Part shown: positions 13,601 to 21,507 of the stretch, piece after piece
Layout of the letters: the number at the start of each line of letters is the position of its first letter
How positions within the stretch are numbered: position 1 is the first letter of the stretch
Assembly (NCBI RefSeq): GCF_000003605.2
Contig: NW_003123406.1
Location: 535,392-566,866 of the forward strand
Direction of reading: 5' to 3'
From: Saccoglossus kowalevskii
Taxonomy: Eukaryota; Hemichordata; Enteropneusta; Harrimaniidae
DNA length: 31,475 bases
Position numbers and translations under genes: made by a program
The notes under the pieces: generated by a model
Database searches by the model: none
What the model was told of the DNA's origin: nothing
The model's input: only the letters and a program-made list of their open reading frames with translations

Positions 13601-16154
13601 AAAATAGAACATAGAGCGTAACTGCAAGAAAATGTCACCTGTTCCCGCTAGTTACAAATAGTTTCCATTATGCAAACAAAGTTAAAAATGTTTTCATCTG
13701 TTTTCTCCCATATACAAGAAATATAGATACCGGTACTACATGTTTTGTAATGGACAGAAAGTGACTCAAATATAAAAAAACTATTATGAGATTTTCCCAG
13801 GGTGCTACATGATTGTGGACAATTATTGCTGTGTTGTTGTGTTAGCATGAACAATGATTGTAATGCATGTAATTATTTGCTTACAGGTTATAGGACTATT
13901 ACAGCAGGCTGAAGACAACCAAGATCCAATGTTTTTTCGAAAGTTGTGGCGGTGCTATGAGCAATGTTTTTATGAACGAACTATGCAAAACTTAGCACAT
14001 CTATATGAGGTTTGTACAGAGCTCATGTTTGGATTATTCATGCAATTTAATGATAGTTTAGAATTCAAAACATCTTTCTCAGATTTCAAAACATCCATCT
14101 TAGAATTCAAGACTTCTTTCTCAGTATTCAAAAATCTTTTTCAGAATTCAAGGCTTCGTGCTCAAATTCAAAACATCCTTTCATGATTTAAAACATCTTT
14201 CTCAGAATTCAAAATATTCTCAGAGTTCAAAACTTCTTTTGCAGAATTCAAAATATTCTCAGAATTCAAAACACCTTTCTGAGCATTCAAGGAATCTTTT
14301 TCACAATTAAAAATTACTTGGGAAAAAATTGGCATTATTTAAAAAAATATGAATGATAATGAGAAAATTTGATAATTTGATGTTTGTCTGAAATTTAATA
14401 TATATATATATATATTATTAATATATTATGAATTCAAATTAAGTTTATTTAATAGTTGAATTATTTTTTTATGTTTTCAGAGAGCCTACATAAATGAGCA
14501 AAATCAGCTGCAGCACAACTTACCAACAATAACTATGAAAGAATTGGAGATACAAGAAAACTGGATTCTGGATTTGTTGTGCCATCCCTTGGTGCTTGAA
14601 GATCCTGGATTTATAGATGGCTCACTGGGATCAAGTAACCCTACTGAACAGGTGCAGAGAATGCAGACACCAACCAATCATGTGGATACACTCACTGAGC
14701 ATGTGCAAGTTTCAACCAATATAAATGAAAACAGTGAGCATGTGCAGTTTGCATTAGCATGTTTTGACAATATTAGTGGTACTTCGTCAGATAGTGCTTC
14801 GTCTTCGCACCAGTTAAGATCGCGAACTGCCGTACCTGTGTCAGATTCTAGTCTGCCTGCCACGATAGTTCAAAGAAAGGAGGACACCTTGGATAGACAG
14901 AAGAACGGTCAAAAACAATTATCTTTGGTGTTGTCAGAACCACAAACTGATTCAGTGTGTTTCAATAAAAAGATGCTAGAAACTGTAACTGTTAAAAATA
15001 CTGTCGATAGTGGGAATGAACATTGTACAGATTGGGGCACTGCTGAAGTGTTTCACGACACAAAAGATAGTGAGAGTAAAACTGACGAAGAGATTTCTCA
15101 GTGTGACACAAGTTCTTTGTATTCTCATGAATCGGATGTTAGTTGCCATGACGACGACGACGAAGATGATGATGATGATGATGATGATGATGAAAGCATG
15201 ACATCGGAGCACTGTTGCGCCATGCCCATTCCCCAGACTTCTGGGCATGAGCACTGGAAGTACATGAGCTGTGGCAGCATAGAAGAAAAAGCTATGCAGG
15301 TGATGCCAGCGAACGAACTTCGCCGGCAAAATGTGACTTTTCTTGAAAATGTCAGGTCATGTGTTGACTGCATCACAGGTATTTTGCACCATTCCTCATT
15401 AATGAGAAAACTACAGAGTCTCACAAAATGCCTTCAGCAGATGAACTCGCTGGTGACGGAGCTGCTTTCTCAACAATCTGCGGGTAAATATGTTTGATTG
15501 ATGTAGATATGAACTAAAGGATTAGTAGTTTTAATTTCTCATACTGTGAAATACTTTATTTTGGCTGGAATTAATTTTCGCTGAAAAAACCTTTTGGGTG
15601 TTTTGTGTGGATTTTATTTTCACTGATTTTTGAAGATTTGAATGTAAAATATAGGAAGAACAGTATATTCGCTGGATTTTATTTTCACTGAATCATTCTT
15701 ACAGCGAAAATAGCGAAAATTAATTCCAAGCGAAAATAAAGTAACAGTAAATAAATAAAAAAATAAAATTATTGTAAAAGAAAAAATACAGAAAAAATAA
15801 AACAATATGCAAAAGAAATATTAAAGACTCCATTAAAATATCAAATATGATATCTAATAATCAGGAATTTATTTTCACATTACAGGTCGTTGTGAAATAA
15901 AAGCTTTAACAGGAGACGACATGCCAACAATGTTACTGGTACTTCTCATTCACTGCGACCCAAAAGACGTTACATTACTTCTGCCACAGATCCATATGAT
16001 GTATGACTTGATGGCACCATTCCTGGAAAGTGGATGCCACGGCTGTTCTCTTACGCAGTTCTATGTATGTTACGATTTTCTACTTGCTAAGATGGAGACA
16101 CAGACGCAGACTTTTCAAGACTCAGGCCACATCATGTATGCGACATCCATATAA
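1565..16154 (+). CDS. VPS9-domain-like protein with N-terminal coiled coil, 5'-partial
   Basis: Seen: eleven exons (1565-1678, 8079-8168, 8765-8847, 9807-9912, 10588-10789, 11628-11686, 12272-12409, 12914-13102, 13887-14009, 14481-15483, 15886-16154) join with matching phases and no stop into 791 residues ending at TAA 16152-16154. All introns are GT-AG. Residues 1-200 are rich in Glu, Lys and Leu and look coiled-coil. Residues about 310-400 (with FFRKLWRCYEQCFYE near 342) and 652-765 (with LMRKLQSLTK and GDDMPTML) match the order of elements in a VPS9 domain. Between them is an acidic, Ser/Thr-rich insertion with a poly-Asp tract at 592-606. Known: VPS9 domains are guanine-exchange factors for Rab5-family GTPases on early endosomes. 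Inference: an endosomal Rab regulator. I cannot assign it to RABGEF1, RIN, ALS2, GAPVD1, ANKRD27 or VPS9D1; the coiled-coil N-terminus fits none cleanly. The 5' end is missing. Extra phase-0 exons could hide in the 6.4-kb first intron. Confidence 0.8.
2164..2290. repeat. Dispersed AT-rich repeat, copy 1
   Basis: Shares an ordered series of blocks with 3615-3740, including AGTTTTG, TAGCTAAA, TCTGATTCAAAA, TAACAAGAAATTAT and ATGTGGCAC. The copies are diverged, with small indels. It is probably a degraded mobile element. The outer ends are not defined. Confidence 0.6.
3615..3740. repeat. Dispersed AT-rich repeat, copy 2
   Basis: Second diverged copy of the repeat at 2164-2290, same orientation, with the same block order. 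Confidence 0.6.
4063..4259 (+). mobile_element. MITE family A, copy 1 (TA-flanked)
   Basis: Starts TACTGTGGAATACTTTATTT and ends AAAGTATTTTACAGTGTA, an imperfect terminal inverted repeat with TA at the outside, as expected for Tc1/mariner-type MITEs. Internally it repeats TTTTCGCTG or TTTTCACTG motifs in both orientations. It carries no coding capacity. Confidence 0.85.
4537..4705 (-). mobile_element. MITE family A, copy 2, inverted and shortened
   Basis: Same termini as the copy at 4063 (TACAGTAAAATACTTTTATT ... AATAAAGTATTTTACAGTA), but in the opposite internal orientation and with internal deletions. Confidence 0.85.
5037..5205. mobile_element. MITE family B (TA-flanked, 169 bp)
   Basis: Left end TACACTGTAGCCTGGTTATA and right end TTATATTGAGGTTACAGTGTA are imperfect inverted repeats, with TA at each border. 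Internal motifs GTTATAACGAAC and GTTCATTATA recur as further inverted copies. It is non-coding; the open frames across it are artefacts. Confidence 0.8.
5441..5604 (+). mobile_element. MITE family C, copy 1 (TTAA-flanked)
   Basis: A 164-bp element bounded by TTAA, with subterminal inverted GTCGTCACCTG / CAGGTGACGAC arms and a GC-rich GCGTGCGCAGG motif. Two further copies lie at 10921 and 30652. TTAA borders suggest piggyBac-type mobilisation. Confidence 0.85.
6829..7092. repeat. 31-bp minisatellite, about 8 copies
   Basis: The unit centres on ATACATAAAACTGATAAGCT followed by AGGGAGNTAAT. Copies in the left part are spaced exactly 31 bases. Those to the right (from about 6985) are increasingly eroded and shortened. 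It lies in the first recognised intron, about 1 kb before the second exon. Confidence 0.92.
8079..8168 (+). CDS. VPS9-like gene, exon 2
   Basis: Phase-0 exon of 30 codons between CCCAACAG and GTTAGT. It reads RDEIVHKSNREFLKALLSFL then PTIEEEKRSE, continuing the charged helical region (residues 39-68). Confidence 0.8.
8231..8350. repeat. Direct repeat of 83 bp with CCAAT and octamer motifs
   Basis: TTGATTGGTTRAGATTTGAT and GAATATGCAAATTATATT occur at 8231-8267 and again at 8314-8350. Each carries an inverted CCAAT (ATTGG) and an ATGCAAAT octamer. A third partial unit (ACTGATTGGTTGA, near 8632) follows the MITE inserted at 8359. Confidence 0.8.
8359..8599 (+). mobile_element. MITE family D, copy 1 (TTAA / piggyBac-like)
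   Basis: Left border TTAACCTTTTCACCACCAG and right border CTGGTGGTGAAAGGGTCAA are inverted repeats, with TTAA at the left and TCAA at the right. The interior includes CTGTTGGCTCCAAAATTAGG, shared with copies at 8894 and 16427. The element interrupts an 83-bp direct repeat whose other unit keeps the empty TTAA site. Confidence 0.88.
8765..8847 (+). CDS. VPS9-like gene, exon 3
   Basis: An 83-base exon between TCCATAG and GTGAGA. It reads LNSCQERVQNAKLEVSNCSE and continues EATVQLD, ending in a split Cys codon (TG|T). Residues 69-96. Confidence 0.78.
8894..9101 (+). mobile_element. MITE family D, copy 2
   Basis: The interior and right end (GTCTGGTGGTGAAAAGGTTAA) match copy 1. The left end has lost the CACCACCAG block. 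It lies just 46 bases after the donor of exon 3. Confidence 0.82.
9459..9670 (+). mobile_element. MITE family A, copy 3
   Basis: Best-preserved copy of family A: TACTGTAGAATACTTTATTT at the left, AAAGTATTCCACAGTA at the right, with internal CTATATTTCACAT and ACTCATCAAAAATCAG blocks shared with the copy at 4063. Confidence 0.88.
9807..9912 (+). CDS. VPS9-like gene, exon 4
   Basis: A 106-base exon between GTTCAG and GTAAGA. The first base completes the Cys codon. It then reads ARHDRDMTHHHLEEILSLRE and NINNLILFDIDEWYE (residues 97-131). Confidence 0.82.
10588..10789 (+). CDS. VPS9-like gene, exon 5
   Basis: A 202-base exon between TTCACAG and GTGAGT. It reads LKSSEEEFVHNTDRIEELKT ... KKKRAISVREALNHAIQDLK and ends with one base of a split Val codon. 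It is strongly charged and helix-prone (residues 132-198). Confidence 0.88.
10921..11085 (-). mobile_element. MITE family C, copy 2
   Basis: A 165-bp TTAA-bounded copy in the opposite orientation to that at 5441. GTCGTCACCTGCGCACGCGC at the left faces CATGCGCAGGTAACGAC at the right. The open frame on the - strand here is an artefact shared by the family. Confidence 0.87.
11628..11686 (+). CDS. VPS9-like gene, exon 6 (59 bases)
   Basis: Micro-exon between TTTTTCGCCAG and GTGAGT. Joined to exon 5 it completes a Val codon and reads VLKRGSWPTMWQSLSERITM (residues 199-218) with no stop, then joins exon 7 in phase 0. Only this phase keeps the gene open, which supports it. Confidence 0.72.
12272..12409 (+). 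CDS. VPS9-like gene, exon 7
   Basis: A 138-base phase-0 exon between TTTGTAG and GTTAGT. It reads LVNSKSHPIGRMHHDFCNHV and continues through NAMEEDLISNNSSLDISTVLQ (residues 219-264). Confidence 0.78.
12914..13102 (+). CDS. VPS9-like gene, exon 8
   Basis: A 189-base phase-0 exon between GTGACAG and GTGAGT. It reads LQQSNNWSTSSNHTENVNGR, then DDDFVELDFPLMNPYKDKVN and the start of the VPS9-like helices (residues 265-327). Confidence 0.8.
13479..13566. repeat. 88-bp inverted-repeat element
   Basis: AATAGTGAGAATC at 13479-13491 is perfectly inverted as GATTCTCACTATT at 13554-13566, and similarity continues inward over the AT-rich flank. It could fold as a hairpin or be a tiny MITE remnant. It lies in the intron before exon 9. 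Confidence 0.75.
13887..14009 (+). CDS. VPS9-like gene, exon 9
   Basis: A 123-base phase-0 exon between TTGCTTACAG and GTTTGT. It reads VIGLLQQAEDNQDPMFFRKL and WRCYEQCFYERTMQNLAHLY E (residues 328-368). The LW..YE..FY pattern resembles the first core helices of VPS9 domains. Confidence 0.87.
14055..14310. repeat. Degenerate 24-bp satellite (TTAGAATTCAAAACATCTTTC-like)
   Basis: About ten diverged units of roughly 20-25 bases built on CAGAATTCAAAACATCTTTC. It begins just after the exon 9 donor. Its first part is open in the frame of exon 9 and would encode EFKTSFSD-like octapeptides if the intron were retained, until the stop at about 14184. Confidence 0.85.
14399..14415. repeat. (TA)n microsatellite
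   Basis: Short pure TA run in the intron upstream of the long exon 10, followed by further TTAATATATTA sequence. Confidence 0.85.
14481..15483 (+). CDS. VPS9-like gene, exon 10 (long linker exon)
   Basis: A 1003-base exon between TGTTTTCAG and GTAAAT. It encodes residues 369-702. The start (AYINEQNQLQHN) continues the first VPS9-like half. The middle is low-complexity, rich in Ser, Thr, Gln and acid, with short HVQ-type repeats (EQVQ, EHVQ, EHVQ at about 425-460) and a DDDD-E-D9-E tract at 592-606 encoded by GAC/GAT repeats at 15150-15194. The end (VTFLENVRSCVD ... LMRKLQSLTKCLQQMNSLV) resumes VPS9-like helices. Confidence 0.92.
15542..15749 (-). mobile_element. MITE family A, copy 4
   Basis: ACTGTGAAATACTTTATTTT at the left and CGAAAATAAAGTAACAGTA at the right, internally inverted relative to the copies at 4063 and 9459. 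It fills half of the last intron and ends about 135 bases before the acceptor of the terminal exon. Confidence 0.86.
15886..16154 (+). CDS. VPS9-like gene, terminal exon
   Basis: A 269-base exon after TTCACATTACAG. It completes a split Gly codon and reads RCEIKALTGDDMPTMLLVLL ... LESGCHGCSLTQFYVCYDFL, then a Gln/Thr-rich tail to TAA. GDD aligns with the ADDLLP motif and GCSLT with the GYYLT motif of VPS9 domains, so the aspartate and threonine are kept but the tyrosine is Cys (C756). Confidence 0.9.
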
Positions 16155-16426
16155 GAGAACATAATAATGTAATGTTAATAATGTTTATATGCCATAATTG
16201 AAACTCAATTGAAAAGATCCATGATTTTGTGAATACTATAAAGCACTTTTTTATAATTTAATTTGTAAAGACAAATTTTTTTTGTACTTCTATCCTCGTC
16301 GTAGAATCCCTGAAAATTTAACTAATTTCACTGACTGATTCATAAAATTCCCCAAAATTTGTCTCATAAAATTAAAGTTTAATTCTATAGTGCCATCATT
16401 TCTACCAACAAAGTTGATCTTGCACA

Positions 16427-16664
16427 TTTTATTTTTTTCGCCACCAGTTACCCCTTTTCATTACAAATTCACAAAATAGTGTATAGCCTACATTTTCTTT
16501 CAGAAGATTGATTCAAAAATAGCCAATTTTTTGGGGTGAAAACTGGAAATTTACTCGAATTCAGTCTGTTGGCTCCAAAATTAGGATTCATTTCCAAAAA
16601 TATTGAAGAATTCTAAAAAAAAGTGCTGAAAAATTTGGGCAAAATATGCTGGTGAAAACGTTAA
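16427..16664 (+). mobile_element. MITE family D, copy 3
   Basis: Shares CGCCACCAGTTACCCCTTTT-like left end, CTGTTGGCTCCAAAATTAGG centre and GCTGGTGAAAACGTTAA right end with the copies at 8359 and 8894. It lies about 270 bases after the stop codon of the VPS9-like gene, so it may be transcribed as part of its 3'UTR. Confidence 0.82.
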
Positions 16665-16884
16665 TAGGTGATTTTCCATCCACTGCAAGATGTTTTGTAA
16701 TACGTGAAAATCACAGACCAAATATGTGGCACACAACTTGAATGATTTGGTTTTTTTTTTATGGTTCAATGTCAAAATTCTGATTCTTCAGAAGCAAAAA
16801 TGATGTTGAGATACTTATACTTCATCGAAATTGATCATCATCAAATGTGTGTATAGCACATTACTAAACCTAAGTGTGGAAATA

Positions 16885-16936
16885 TCTCTAAAATACTTTG
16901 TTTTTATAAGTTTCATTAATTCTAATCTATTGTCAC
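16885..16936 (-). repeat. Dispersed ~40-bp repeat, inverted copy
   Basis: The reverse complement reads CAATAGATTAGAATTAATGA and continues AACTTATAAAAACAAAGT, matching the two copies at 20681 and 20840 with one mismatch in the core. The boundaries are approximate. Confidence 0.75.
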
Positions 16937-17599
16937 TCTCGTTTGTTGAATCCCATGCAACTTTGACCTTTGTTTGTTTATGTTCAATTTTATAACACAA
17001 AATCATCAAGTGATCAGAAAATTATCTATTATATTTTTTCGTGAATTTTAGACCAAATGGGCATAATTTTCCATTGGATACAAAATCTGGTTCAAAATTT
17101 TTGACAAAAGTTGAAAAAAATAAAGCATTATTATGCTGACTCCCACAGCACTGACAGTTTCCATGAAATACATCCAGCTGCTCAATTCAAACAGTGTTGT
17201 ATACTGTCAAATTTGATATTAACTATATATTATTCAATATTACGAATTAAATTATTGTATGTATGATTGTATGTTATTTCCACTCAACCTTTTGAACACA
17301 ATCATTTTCTTATGCCTAAATATTGGTGCAATATTTCTTTAAATTATTTGTCAATTTTGGACAAAAATGGGTATATTTTCCAACTGTTCTGATCAAAATT
17401 TCTCCAAATTTTTACTAGTTTATTTTGTATAAGATGACAAAATTTGACCTTGGCATTCATAAAGTTATTGAACCTTTTCTGGTTGTAAATTTTCACTTTG
17501 AGGAAAAAATTTTAAACTTAAAACCCATTGTTATATGTGGATGATGTTGTTATAGAGAAAAATGTTTTTAAGGTATATACACTGTTTATTCTAAAGCCT

Positions 17600-17993
17600 C
17601 ACTCCACTAGTGCCTAGGTACAATGCTAGTAATATCTCATGTTTCATGTCTCATTACTATATCAGATTTATGCAAACTGATGTGTTCATGTAAAATTGTG
17701 TCACAGTTTACATAATAGACACAAGGTTCTTTCTAAAACATATTTGAATCTATACAATGTTCCAGCCACTATACATCACTCCACTAGTGCCTAGGTACAT
17801 TGCTAGTAATATCTCATGTTTCATGTCTCATTACTATATCAGATTTATGCAAACTGATGTGTTCATGTAAAATTGTGTCACAGTTTACATAATAGACACA
17901 AGGTTCTTTCTAAAACATATTTTAATCTATACAATGTTCCAGCCACTATACATCACTCCACTAGTGCTTAGATACAATGCTAGTAATATCTCA
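17600..17993. repeat. 177-bp tandem repeat, two full copies and a partial third
   Basis: Units begin CACTCCACTAGTGCCTAGGT at 17600, 17777 and 17954. Copies 1 and 2 differ at only a few positions (for example TACAATGC/TACATTGC). The third copy diverges after about 40 bases. This is a recent duplication in non-coding DNA. Confidence 0.95.
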
Positions 17994-18405
17994 TTACCAT
18001 ACCAAACTTGACAGTGCATATTTGTAGTTATGAAGTATTTGTATCAAATATCCACCTCAGTGTTCTTTGCAGCTGTTAAAATACTTACAAGAGGCATGTT
18101 TATGTCCATACAATATTACTCACTGCAATCTGCCTCAAATATAAGAAAGTTTAATTAAACAGTCAATATTTATTAATATAGTGCTGTGTATAGTTATAAG
18201 TGTGGGTATTGTAATATGCGTCATTGTAGCTAGCATGTTATTTTCACTAATTTTAGCCAATCTGTAATTTCGTAAATCCAAGATGACTAATTTAAATTAA
18301 ATTTAAAATATATTGTCAGAATAAGATTGCTGGCAATTTTAGCTAAATTAAGATTCTGTTAATTCATACATTATGTCAAATTCACTAAAATGTCATGCAG
18401 CTATT

Positions 18406-18534
18406 TTAAAGCGCGGTGGTCGTTGCGCAGTGTTCGAATTTCATGTAAATAAACAATGTACTTTACACACGTTGTGTACGTTGCTATGAGTCCCATATTG
18501 AACAGGACACGGCACGACGACTGCCGCCCTTTAA
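18406..18534. mobile_element. TTAA-flanked 129-bp MITE (family E)
   Basis: Left end TTAAAGCGCGGTGGTCGT and right end ACGACTGCCGCCCTTTAA are inverted repeats sharing TTAA borders. The ends resemble family C (TTAAAGCGGG...GTCGT), so E and C may be related, but the interiors differ. Confidence 0.78.
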
Positions 18535-19118
18535 TGTGTTCTACTGTTTTGTCAATGCCATAGGATGTTTCCCTGTATAAGATATTAGGTCAACATATTC
18601 AGGGTAAAAGAAAAAAAAAATTCAATCCTCAAATGTCATTTGTATCAGTTTAAAGATATTCAGTGAGGATGTTATTACATGAATTACCAAGATATTCACT
18701 CAGACAACTTTGCTACGACTTTGTTGATGTAGTCATATATTTGTACATCCATTGTACCTTTTGATATCCACAGTAACCTTGTATTTTTGTGCATTGCTTA
18801 ATTTTCAGGACAGACAATATTTGGGAGTTTGGGAAATTCAAATCATTTCATAGCAGGGAAAATTTGTTCTGAGGTTTTAAAGACAAGCAGCTTCTTTTAT
18901 CGAATTGAGTCACTGTCAACACCATGTAATAATTAGTGAAGAAAATGTAGATTTTTAAAAAATGTCAAATAGCTGTTAAATCATACGATTTCACCAATAA
19001 ACAAAAGCTGACCTCTATAACTGCCAGGCTATATTTTTCCAGCGATTATTTTCAATTAATGCTTTGTAAGATAATTTTATGTAAATATTTGTATTGTGTT
19101 TTCATGAAAAGTATTCAA

Positions 19119-19167
19119 AATAAATATGAGTGGCTTCATAATTTGGAAGCTAATAAATTGTAATAAA
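19119..19167 (+). terminator. Cluster of three poly(A) signals
   Basis: AATAAA at 19119-19124, 19152-19157 and 19162-19167 on the + strand, followed by a T/G-rich stretch (TGTTTTTGTTGTGAAGTGTG). Hexamer plus downstream GT-rich element is the expected layout of a metazoan cleavage site. It is candidate transcript end for the VPS9-like gene, although 3 kb from its stop. Confidence 0.4.
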
Positions 19168-19552
19168 TCATGTTTTTGTTGTGAAGTGTGATGTTACAGT
19201 CTTATTGTACTGGAATTGGAATAAATATCGGCTATTTTTTCTAAATGAAATATGTCTATGTAGAGCTCATCATATTGGTGACTGTAAAGTGTCCATTTTG
19301 TAGCTAGGTAGTTAAGCTAGTCTTGAAAACCACTTGCGAAATATTTTTGATATTTGGTTTGTACTTTTGATGATGAATATAATTCTATTTTTTATGTGTG
19401 TATACTTGTTAAAAATTCTACAAATTACTTGATATATTTATTTATTTTTGATGAGTTTCTTTACTTAGCGCAAAAAGGGTTTAAAAAGGTTTTTGAGACC
19501 ACCACCTAGACGTAACTGCTATGGACAAGGAATCCACCCACATATGGGGATT

Positions 19553-19565
19553 CCCCCCCCCCCCC
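19553..19565. repeat. C13 homopolymer
   Basis: Run of 13 C, followed at 19651 by another C-rich patch. Such runs are unusual in this AT-rich window and are prone to length polymorphism and sequencing error. Confidence 0.9.
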
Positions 19566-19842
19566 AAATCAAGCTGAAACCATTTGTGCAGGATATATTA
19601 TTTTAGAGGGTCTAGATTTCCAAATTTTTAAAGAGAGTAGTTTATGAAGACCCCCCGCCCCACGCAAAATTGTTGGTGTCATCACCTCTGATCTTGCATA
19701 TAATGTACTTGGCTCAAGTACAAGATCTGCACCATTAACATTCGACTTCCCTGAAAACGTTCCAATAACTCCATCAATTTCCCCCCGACAGTTAAGTGAC
19801 CGCAAATGACATTCGTGCGGAGAATTGATAACTTTCTCAGTA

Positions 19843-19992
19843 TACAATGTTGCATTATAAAAACAACTCAGCCATCATTTAGTCCAAAATCAAGTGGCAC
19901 CAGAGGAAGGGAGTCACGAAATGTAGTGAAACGTTTTTCATAACATTAGATAGCGCCAATGAGAAAGTCCCTCGCTATAATGCAATATTCAT
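19843..19992. repeat. Possible small inverted-repeat element
   Basis: AATGTTGCATTATA at the left faces TATAATGCAATATT at the right. The arms are short and imperfect inside. No second copy was seen, so assignment as a MITE is tentative. Confidence 0.4.
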
Positions 19993-20680
19993 AGAAATTT
20001 GCTAGGGAGTTTGCTAACATTTCATACGAATCTTTTTTGCTACCACTTTAACCTATCATTACTTTCATTCTCTGTTATTATTTTGGGATTTTAGCAATGC
20101 ATTTGATAAGATTCTAAACTCGATTAGGCTAATTCTGAGGTCAGCATTTGTAATAAATTCTACACATATGGTTCATGGATACATGTTGAATTTAAGATTA
20201 AACCTGTTTCTGATTAAAAGAGAGACAGCATTTGTATTTGTTTCTTTCAAGTCACTTGACCTGCTGTACTGTATATTTGATAGGCATCCAGGGACCAATG
20301 CATTATATTATTTAGGAAAGTCACCCTTGTATAAAGCGACCACCAATGGTGCTATAAAGAAATTGTCCTTTTTATATATCTATATATCTATATAGAAGTT
20401 AATGAAGTAAATTACGAATAACAACAATTCTCATTTTAAACAGATGTTTGAAAATGTTTGTTCATCTTGAATAAATTAATTGAGAGATGGACTAGAATCA
20501 AACTTTAAAAAAAGAAAGTGATTAATTTATAGACTACTGAAGAGGCCCTACCAATCAATTTGTAAACGTAAACTCCTATGGATTACTAATAGTATCAATA
20601 AAACATGCAAAAACGAAAGAAAATAGCTTATGGGACTATCGAGGGCGCCTTTCACGTTGATTGTGAAAACGTAATCATCG

Positions 20681-20879
20681 ATAGATTAGAACTAATGAAA
20701 CTTATAAAAACAAAGTAATTAGCTTATATGACTATTGAGGGAGGCCTACACATTGAGGAATGTACACTGCATTACAAAGGTTTTAGTTTTCAAGACTATT
20801 GCGAGGATACTAAGTAGTGATTGAGAAACGAAAGCTACAATAGATTAGAACTAATGAAACTTATAAAAACAAAGTAATT
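20681..20879 (+). repeat. Tandem duplication (159-bp period) carrying the dispersed 40-bp repeat
   Basis: An identical 40-base segment, beginning ATAGATTAGAACTAATGAAA, lies at 20681-20720 and 20840-20879. It is preceded or followed by related AGCTTATRKGACTATYGAGG segments at 20624 and 20721. It matches an inverted copy at 16885-16936, so this is part of a dispersed element. Confidence 0.85.
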
Positions 20880-21507
20880 TATAAGCCTCGGCCTAAAAAA
20901 AAGGGGCGGTACAAATATATTTATGTTTTATGTACTAGTGAATCGGTATTTTTTTTAACTATCGCCACATGCCTTTGTAGGCTTTCCCCATAACCAAAAC
21001 TATGATCTTATTTTAATCAGATTGCGGTTTCCATAGGCTACAGTAAAAACACATTTCCTCGATAAAATCCACAAAAAATATTGTAAATGTTTTTATACGT
21101 CTAGACATCATGTGAGACACTATATCTTTTTTCACCATAGGTTGCCGAGTAAAACTTTGAGATATTGAGATGAATTTGTTCTACAGGAAACCATGGTAAC
21201 TAAAATGCCCTAAAACATTTTCACTTAGTTTTCCACATCGATTTTCTCCGAACCGAGAACGGTGACCTCTATAATTTTATTTCATTTTCGTCATTCTCGT
21301 AACACGAAATATCAAATATGTAAAAATTACAGAAAATGGCAATACTTTTACGTCTGTGTAGTTTTCTACCGTAAAATAGTCATATAATGGTGTATAATTA
21401 GTTTGGTAAAAAGTACGATCTTACCGAAATGGGAGCAGCAGACTTTTCCAATGAAAAAAAAAAACACGTTTAAATATAAATATTTATGTATAAATATTTT
21501 CACAGGG

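Larger units (their letters stand above)
16155..19500 (+). other. Probable long 3'UTR and 3' flank of the VPS9-like gene
   Basis: No coding exon was seen. Canonical AATAAA hexamers occur at 17119 and, clustered, at 19119, 19152 and 19162; the cluster is a plausible poly(A) site giving a UTR of about 3 kb, but this cannot be settled from sequence. The stretch contains MITE family D copy 3, 177-bp tandem repeats, a TTAA-flanked MITE and an inverted copy of a dispersed 40-bp repeat. Confidence 0.45.

Noticed and set aside
15125-15424. Open frames of 99-117 codons on the - strand opposite exon 10, including a poly-Ser tract
   Set aside because: They are the antisense of the poly-Asp GAT repeat in a well-supported + strand exon. 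They have no motif or splice logic of their own.
19569-19847. A 92-codon - strand open frame, and a + strand 47-codon frame ending SISPRQLSDRK over the same bases
   Set aside because: Neither resembles a known protein. The + frame has no ATG and no clear acceptor, and the - frame spans C-rich low-complexity sequence. An unrecognised terminal exon remains possible but unsupported.
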